Shown here piece after piece: positions 59,384 to 64,000 of a DNA stretch of 64,000 bases. A program made the translations under genes and the position numbers. The notes below the pieces were generated by a model that worked only from the letters and a program-made list of their open reading frames with translations, made no database searches and was not told the origin of the DNA. This stretch comes from BRH-c54 sp032251145. GTDB taxonomy: Bacteria > Bacteroidota > Bacteroidia > Flavobacteriales_E > Vicingaceae. The stretch is taken from NCBI GenBank assembly GCA_032251145.1, contig JAVVER010000002.1, forward strand, positions 1 to 64,000, read 5' to 3'. Numbering within the stretch: the first letter of the stretch is position 1; each line of letters begins with the position of its first letter.

Positions 59384-59424
59384 TACTAACTCCATCCCTT
59401 TGGGAGGGGTAGGGTGGGTCTTTT
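59384..59424. repeat. Half-copy of the 160-bp hairpin element
   Basis: TCCCTTTGGGAGGGG then TAGGGTGGGTC is the reverse complement of the CCCACCCC-CCTCCC end of the elements at 35722 and 37883. It lies between hcrCA and hcrB, 12 bases before the hcrB ATG. Confidence 0.75.
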
Positions 59425-59436
59425 AACTTTTAGAAA

Positions 59437-60369
59437 ATGATTTTAGAAAAAAAATACATCCTCGCAACAACAGTTCAAGAAGCCATTGAACAAGCGATTG
59501 CCAATAAAGGAAATTTTAAATATTTAGCTGGCGGAACCGATGTAATGGTTAACAAATTTCAAGGAAACGAAACATCCGGTTGTTTAATTGATATTAACAA
59601 AATAGCTGAATTGAAAGGTATAGCCAAACAGGGCGATTTTTTACGAATTGGAGCATTAGAAATTTTAGAAGAACTGAAATTCAATTCAGAAATTAAAGCA
59701 GAGTTTCCAATGTTAATTGAAGCGGCTCTATCAGTAGGTTCTCCATTGATTCGAAAAACTGCTACCATTGGAGGAAATGTATTGTGCGAAAACCGTTGTC
59801 TGTTCTACAACCAAAGCGAATGGTGGAGAGAATCTATCGGTTATTGTTTAAAATGCGATGGCGATATTTGTATTGCAACGGGTGGTAAAAATGCTTGCTT
59901 TTCGGAATTAGTTTCTGATACTGCTCCTGCTTTAATTGCCATGGATGCCGAAATTGAATATATTGACGAAAAAGGAACGCACCGACAGAAATTGGAAGAA
60001 ATCTATACTGGAGATGGTATAAAGCCAATAAATATTCCAGAAACAGCAATAGTTACTGCATTATTTCTTCCTTTAAACAGAGGGTTTAAAACAGCTTTTT
60101 TCAAACTTAGAGAACGAGAAAGCTTGGAGTTTACTTCGCTTACTTCTGCTGTAGCTTTGGATAAAAACGGAAAACTAAAAATTGCTCTTTCGGGCGTTGA
60201 CCCTAAACCTGTGGTGATGGAAGGAAATGTAAATGATGATAAAGCAGCATTAATTAAAAATGCAATCAAAGGCTCTCGAGCAGTAGATAACGATATGTAT
60301 TCTCGTAAATACAGACGCGACATGATTACTGTTTATTTGGAGAGAAGTTTTAAACAATTAACAAGGTAA
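59437..60369 (+). CDS. hcrB: 4-hydroxybenzoyl-CoA reductase FAD subunit HcrB
   Basis: 310 residues. FAD-binding LAGGTDVMV (30-38) and TIGGNVLCENRC. An insert at ~117-157 carries cysteines 117, 121, 137, 140, 145 and 154. The set 121/137/145/154 has the spacing of the four ligands I recall for the unique [4Fe-4S] cluster of Thauera HcrB (122/138/146/155), a feature not found in other xanthine oxidase family members. This pins the enzyme as 4-hydroxybenzoyl-CoA reductase, receiving electrons from ferredoxin. Confidence 0.93.
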   Translation: MILEKKYILATTVQEAIEQAIANKGNFKYLAGGTDVMVNKFQGNETSGCLIDINKIAELKGIAKQGDFLRIGALEILEELKFNSEIKAEFPMLIEAALSVGSPLIRKTATIGGNVLCENRCLFYNQSEWWRESIGYCLKCDGDICIATGGKNACFSELVSDTAPALIAMDAEIEYIDEKGTHRQKLEEIYTGDGIKPINIPETAIVTALFLPLNRGFKTAFFKLRERESLEFTSLTSAVALDKNGKLKIALSGVDPKPVVMEGNVNDDKAALIKNAIKGSRAVDNDMYSRKYRRDMITVYLERSFKQLTR

Positions 60370-60400
60370 ATAATAAAAGACTTCTTTGTCTTTTATTATT
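60369..60400 (+). terminator. Terminator after hcrB
   Basis: AATAATAAAAGAC and its exact complement (60369-60381 with 60388-60400) form a 13-bp stem with a TTCTTT loop, at the hcrB stop codon. AT-rich but followed by a T-rich stretch. Confidence 0.75.
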
Positions 60401-60416
60401 TATATTCCTAAATTTG
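60385..60416 (+). promoter_or_regulatory. Promoter of the hemerythrin gene
   Basis: TTTG at 60385-60388 and TAAATTTG at 60409-60416, 20 bp apart. The -33 lies in the loop of the hcrB terminator. Predicted leader about 20 nt. Confidence 0.65.
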
Positions 60417-60439
60417 TAGTGAATTAAAAATAGCTAAAA

Positions 60440-60964
60440 ATGGAACACAACCCTCTAACAGTAATGTACAATGAACACGATGTTATTGTAAAAGCAGAAA
60501 AAGTGATAGAAAATTTGGCAAACACTTGGGAACAAAATCCCGAACAATATGCCAAGAAAGTAACCAAGCTGGTTGAATTTTTTCGTGAGTATGCTGATGG
60601 CTATCATCACAGAAAAGAAGAAGATGTTTTATTCCCAGCAATAAAAGACCATCCCGATTTTGTATTACAAGAAATTATTGATGAATTTGAAACCCATCAC
60701 GAAGATTTTAGAGCTTATGCTGCTGAAATTGTAGAGTCGGTTAATGAGGGTGATTTTGCTCGTTCTCACAAAATTTTAAAACAATACATTGGTGATTTGC
60801 TCGATCATATAGCAGCAGAAAATGACGAATTATTTGTTCTTGCCGAAAGTCTTATGGACGAACAACAACTTGAAACGCTCTATTTTAAATTTATGGATGT
60901 TGACATGGAATTGGGCGAAAACAGAAAAAAAGAGTTTGAACAATTAATAGATAGTTGGATTTAA
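60440..60964 (+). CDS. Hemerythrin domain protein
   Basis: 174 residues, all-helical, soluble. Di-iron ligands fit hemerythrin HHE: NEHDVI, HHRKEEDVLFP, THHEDFRAYAAE and LLDHIAAENDELFVLAE. Such proteins bind O2 or NO or repair iron-sulfur clusters under nitrosative stress. Adjacent to the aromatic and NO genes, an Fe-S protection or NO-binding role is plausible, but not shown. Confidence 0.85.
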   Translation: MEHNPLTVMYNEHDVIVKAEKVIENLANTWEQNPEQYAKKVTKLVEFFREYADGYHHRKEEDVLFPAIKDHPDFVLQEIIDEFETHHEDFRAYAAEIVESVNEGDFARSHKILKQYIGDLLDHIAAENDELFVLAESLMDEQQLETLYFKFMDVDMELGENRKKEFEQLIDSWI

Positions 60965-61021
60965 GAGAAAGAGGCAGAAAAATAAAATGAGTGTGAAATT
61001 AGGTTGGTTTTTTTCCATTCT

Positions 61022-61069
61022 CACACACGCTCCTTTTCACTCCCCCACTCACTTTCACTCTCACAAAAA
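61022..61069. repeat. GA-rich dispersed repeat, copy 2, inverted
   Basis: CACACACGCTCC, TTTTCACTCCCCCACTCAC and TTTCACTCTCAC words, the complement of the run at 14400-14436, in the gap between the two hemerythrin-type genes. Confidence 0.5.
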
Positions 61070-61080
61070 ACAAATAAGCA

Positions 61081-62061
61081 ATGAACACATTTTTACCAGT
61101 AGTAGAAGAACTTCCCAAAGGACACCCTGTAAAAGTATATTATCAGGAAGCAGAATTAATTCAAAATTTAATTAATGAACTAAGAGAAGTAGATATAGAA
61201 AAGGATTTTCAAAAATTCTACAATATTTTTAATGAATTAACTACTATTGAGAAACGTTTTGCTCGTAAAGAAAATCAATTATTTCCTTACTTAGAAAAAC
61301 ACGGTTGGGATGGACCAAGTCAAGGAATGTGGTCGTTTCATGATAATTTAAGGGAAATTATTCGATTAATAAATACACAAAACGAAGAAAAAGATGTTGA
61401 GAAAATAAAAATGAACCTGCCGTTTTTATTGGATGGAATTGAGCGTTTAATGGGAATTGAAGATATGCGTTTGTTTCCAAATGCCATGCAACTACTTACC
61501 AAAGAAGATTGGGAAGAATTTTATGAAGGCGATGAAGAAATTGGCTGGATGCTAAAAGAAAAACCTGTTCCCTACCCTGAACGTGAGGAAGAGGAAGAAT
61601 ATATTCACCCGAGCCAAGACACCAAAGAACGTAAACTATCCTTTTCGTTAGAAAATACGTTTCATTATGATGAAGGTTATATGACTCCTGAGCAAGTAAA
61701 TTTATTGCTTCGCTTTTTACCTGTTGATATTACTTATGTAGATGAAAACGATAAAGTAATTTTTTACAACCGTGGCGATGATAGGGTTTTTCCTCGTAGC
61801 AAAGGAATTATTGGTAGAGAAGTTAAATTTTGCCATCCACCCAAAAGCGTTCATATGGTTTTACGCATTGTAGATGAATTTAGAGCTGGAACAAAAGATG
61901 TTGCTGAGTTTTGGATAAACTTTAAAGGAAGAATGATTCATATTCGCTATTTTGCCATAAGAGATAAAGATAAAAATTACCGAGGCGTAATAGAAATGTC
62001 GCAAGATGTTACCGAAATTCAAAAACTTGAAGGGCAACAACGATTGTTAGATTGGGATTGA
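61081..62061 (+). CDS. Hemerythrin-like/PAS sensor protein (DUF438-type)
   Basis: 326 residues. N-terminal ~150 are a helical hemerythrin-like domain (RKENQLFPYLEKHG, SFHDNLREIIR, LLDGIERLMGIEDMRLFP); an acidic linker (REEEEEY) follows; the C-terminal ~110 are a PAS domain (ITYVDENDKVIFYNRGDDRVFPR ... IRDKDKNYRGVIEMSQDVTEIQ). The DUF438-PAS build suggests sensing of O2, NO or redox state. No output domain is present, so it would signal through a partner. The next gene overlaps or abuts its stop. Confidence 0.82.
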   Translation: MNTFLPVVEELPKGHPVKVYYQEAELIQNLINELREVDIEKDFQKFYNIFNELTTIEKRFARKENQLFPYLEKHGWDGPSQGMWSFHDNLREIIRLINTQNEEKDVEKIKMNLPFLLDGIERLMGIEDMRLFPNAMQLLTKEDWEEFYEGDEEIGWMLKEKPVPYPEREEEEEYIHPSQDTKERKLSFSLENTFHYDEGYMTPEQVNLLLRFLPVDITYVDENDKVIFYNRGDDRVFPRSKGIIGREVKFCHPPKSVHMVLRIVDEFRAGTKDVAEFWINFKGRMIHIRYFAIRDKDKNYRGVIEMSQDVTEIQKLEGQQRLLDWD

Positions 62062-62066
62062 TAAAA

Positions 62067-63002
62067 ATGATTGAACAACCATACAACAGTTACAGCACTT
62101 ACATCAAAAATAAATTTGGCGAACGAGTCCAGAAAATTTCGTTAGATACTGGTTTTACCTGTCCAAACCGAGATGGAACAAAAGGAGTTGGCGGTTGTAC
62201 CTATTGCAACAACAACACATTTAATCCTTATTATTGCAAGCCGAGCAAAAGCATAACCCAACAATTGGATGAGGGCATTGGTTTCTTTTCTAAGAAGTAT
62301 CAAACTGGGCAATATTTAGCTTATTTTCAGGCTTATACCAATACGTATGCTGATATTGAGTTGGTAAAAGAATTGTATCTTGAAGCCATCAACCATCCAA
62401 AAATTATTGGGTTGGTTATTGGCACTCGCCCCGATTGCATCAATGCCGAATTGATTGATATTTTATCCGATTTGGCGACCAAACATTACATTGCTTTGGA
62501 GTTTGGCGTGGAAAGTACCATCAACCGAACACTTGATTTTATTAACCGTTGTCATACTTTTGAAGAAACGATTGCAGCTTACAAATTAGCTCAAAATAAA
62601 GGCTTGCATTTAGGAGCACATATTATTTTAGGATTACCTGGTGAAACCAAAGAAGAAATGCTGAACCATGCTGTTGAACTCTCCAAATTGCCCATCAACA
62701 CCCTTAAGATACATCAACTCCAAGTGGTAAAACATACCATGATGGCTAAACAATATGAAATTGAACCGCAACTGTTTCATCTTTTTGAGTTGGATGATTA
62801 TATTGAATTTATTTCTGAGTTTATTGCCTTACTTCGTCCCGATATTATTATTGAACGATTTATCAGTGAATCGCCACTCCATTTGCTTATTGCCCCAAAA
62901 TGGAATGGCTTGAAAAACTTCGAAATTGTTACCAAAATTGAAAAACGAATGGCAGAGAAGAACCTTTGGCAAGGGAAACAATATAATTTAAGTTATAGGT
63001 AA
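62067..63002 (+). CDS. Radical SAM protein, YhcC/TIGR01212 family
   Basis: 311 residues from ATG 62067 (the frame can be extended into the previous gene, but MIEQPYNSYSTYIKNKFG is the family N-terminus). The cluster motif is C-x9-C-x2-C (CPNRDGTKGVGGCTYC), followed by GTRPDCINAELID and EFGVESTINRTLDFINRCH. Family members are widely conserved with unknown substrate, possibly RNA or cofactor modification. Only five bases separate it from the DUF438-PAS gene. Confidence 0.9.
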   Translation: MIEQPYNSYSTYIKNKFGERVQKISLDTGFTCPNRDGTKGVGGCTYCNNNTFNPYYCKPSKSITQQLDEGIGFFSKKYQTGQYLAYFQAYTNTYADIELVKELYLEAINHPKIIGLVIGTRPDCINAELIDILSDLATKHYIALEFGVESTINRTLDFINRCHTFEETIAAYKLAQNKGLHLGAHIILGLPGETKEEMLNHAVELSKLPINTLKIHQLQVVKHTMMAKQYEIEPQLFHLFELDDYIEFISEFIALLRPDIIIERFISESPLHLLIAPKWNGLKNFEIVTKIEKRMAEKNLWQGKQYNLSYR

Positions 63003-63018
63003 CTTAAGTAAAAAAGAA

Positions 63019-63786
63019 TTAAAATAAAAATCCCATTTTAAATCCAAAATAAAATCTAGGTTTCACACCATCTTCTTTTTTTAAAACATAACTTCTAATA
63101 TTACCGTTTGATGCACTATAATTTTCACGTGCTTCTTCTTTAATAAACATATCTATACCAACTCCAATATAATAATCTATAAAAAAATTACCAGAATAAC
63201 TATGAGTTTGATTTCCAATAATTAGCTTCATTTCTTTGTGTATCTGAATTTCATCAAATTCTTTTTTAACAGAATAACCTAAATTATATCCTGTTGGACC
63301 AAATTGATCCTCGTCAATTATTAATTCTCTTGAAAAAGTTCTAGAAGCAAATTCTATGGCAAAATAATAATCTTCTAAAATAAGATCATCTAAATAGTAC
63401 CTAAGCCCTGATTTAAAGGATACATTTTTATTAATTTTTTCTGTAACATTATTACCGGCATTAATTCTTTCATCATCTTCATTCGAAGAAAAAAATGCAT
63501 TTGTATTATTTCCCATATAATCAACAAAAGTTAATCCTATAGCAAATTCAACTGAAAATCTATCACTAATAGCTCTTTCATAAAAAACAGGAATTTCTCC
63601 GTTTAAAATTAAAAGTGGATTAATTTTTAAAGCATTTTTCTTTCTTAAACTTTTTTTTCCACCAGACTTTATCACTTCATCAACGTCATCATGGTCAAAT
63701 ACAATAACACTAGTTTTAATGGTGTCTTGTGCAACAACATGCCCTATTAAAAGCATTAGTAACAGTAATATTTTTATCTTTTTCAT
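63019..63786 (-). CDS. Outer-membrane beta-barrel protein of unknown function
   Basis: 255 residues with a signal peptide (ILLLLMLLIGHVVAQ). After a short linker with a KSLRKKN basic patch, alternating strands and an aromatic-rich end (KPRFYFGFKMGFLF) indicate a small barrel of the outer-membrane-protein type common in Bacteroidota. No more specific family can be named. It is convergent with the radical SAM gene. Confidence 0.65.
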   Translation of the reverse strand: MKKIKILLLLMLLIGHVVAQDTIKTSVIVFDHDDVDEVIKSGGKKSLRKKNALKINPLLILNGEIPVFYERAISDRFSVEFAIGLTFVDYMGNNTNAFFSSNEDDERINAGNNVTEKINKNVSFKSGLRYYLDDLILEDYYFAIEFASRTFSRELIIDEDQFGPTGYNLGYSVKKEFDEIQIHKEMKLIIGNQTHSYSGNFFIDYYIGVGIDMFIKEEARENYSASNGNIRSYVLKKEDGVKPRFYFGFKMGFLF

Positions 63787-63977
63787 ATGTAGATATTATT
63801 GTTTTTAAAGCGGTCATATGTAATACACCACTTTATCTTCATCACTCTTTGTGTGCTTTTGCACATGGCTATTTCGTGCAGTAAAACTAAAAAAAAAGTA
63901 GGTTATTAAAATGTTTTTACTACATTTATTGCCTAATAAAATAGTGTTTAATTTATCTATCAAAAAATCAATTACTT

Positions 63978-64000
63978 ATGAAAAATTTTCTATTAATTTT
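63978..64000 (+). CDS. Start of a truncated gene at the right edge
   Basis: An ATG followed by KNFLLI codons, the beginning of a probable signal peptide, is cut by the window edge after seven codons. The near match TACATTTA lies about 47 bases upstream. The 190 bases before it hold nothing else I recognise. Confidence 0.4.

Overview
The window is AT-rich (low GC) DNA from a member of the Bacteroidota, most likely a gliding or flavobacteria-like lineage. The support is: type A T9SS C-terminal sorting domains, a GldN paralogue, GIN-domain and Porin_10 outer-membrane proteins, an MqnE menaquinone gene, and at least fourteen copies of the Bacteroidota -7 promoter box TAnnTTTG in front of genes. 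Ribosome binding sites of the Shine-Dalgarno type are almost absent, as expected for this phylum. The species cannot be named from the sequence alone.

Positions 1-32,900 are ordinary chromosomal backbone. They hold a ZIP transporter, smpB, apt, an acyl-CoA dehydrogenase, rpsU, a small ParE-type toxin-antitoxin pair, envelope proteins, mazG, asnB, rpsP-rimM, the yceD-rpmF-fabH-accB-accC lipid operon, a universal stress protein, outer-membrane barrels, an orphan gldN, a KefB-type antiporter, mqnE, a secreted M43 metalloprotease, glcD and a tRNA-Arg(ACG).

Positions 32,862-52,285 (all minus strand) form an anaerobic aromatic-degradation island. It encodes a complete Thauera-type ATP-dependent benzoyl-CoA reductase (bcrC-bcrB-bcrA-bcrD), an acyl/aryl-CoA ligase, and the lower benzoyl-CoA pathway: dienoyl-CoA hydratase Dch, alcohol dehydrogenase Had, ring-opening hydrolase Oah, a 3-hydroxyacyl-CoA dehydrogenase/enoyl-CoA hydratase fusion and a thiolase. 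KorAB follows and can supply reduced ferredoxin. Inside the island sits a second, unusual ATP-dependent electron-activation module: a lone BcrB/HgdB-like subunit followed by a 614-residue fusion of a ketopantoate-reductase-like dehydrogenase with a BadF/HgdC-type activase.

Positions 52,561-60,369 (plus strand, divergent) carry molybdenum-enzyme maturation genes (a MocA-like cytidylyltransferase and XdhC), an SDR, a NorC/NorB pair whose NorB lacks several canonical active-site residues, and 4-hydroxybenzoyl-CoA reductase. In the last, the HcrC and HcrA chains are fused, and a separate HcrB carries the diagnostic extra [4Fe-4S] loop. Two hemerythrin-type proteins and a YhcC-like radical SAM protein follow.

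Together the genes would take benzoate and 4-hydroxybenzoate to CoA thioesters, dehydroxylate and dearomatise them, open the ring and cut the product to glutaryl-CoA and acetyl-CoA. Three near-identical FNR/CRP-like palindromes (TGAT-N4-ATCA) lie in the bcr/moc divergent region and before hcrCA, suggesting shared control by oxygen or NO. At least three families of dispersed hairpin elements fill the gene junctions of the island, often ending a few bases before a start codon.
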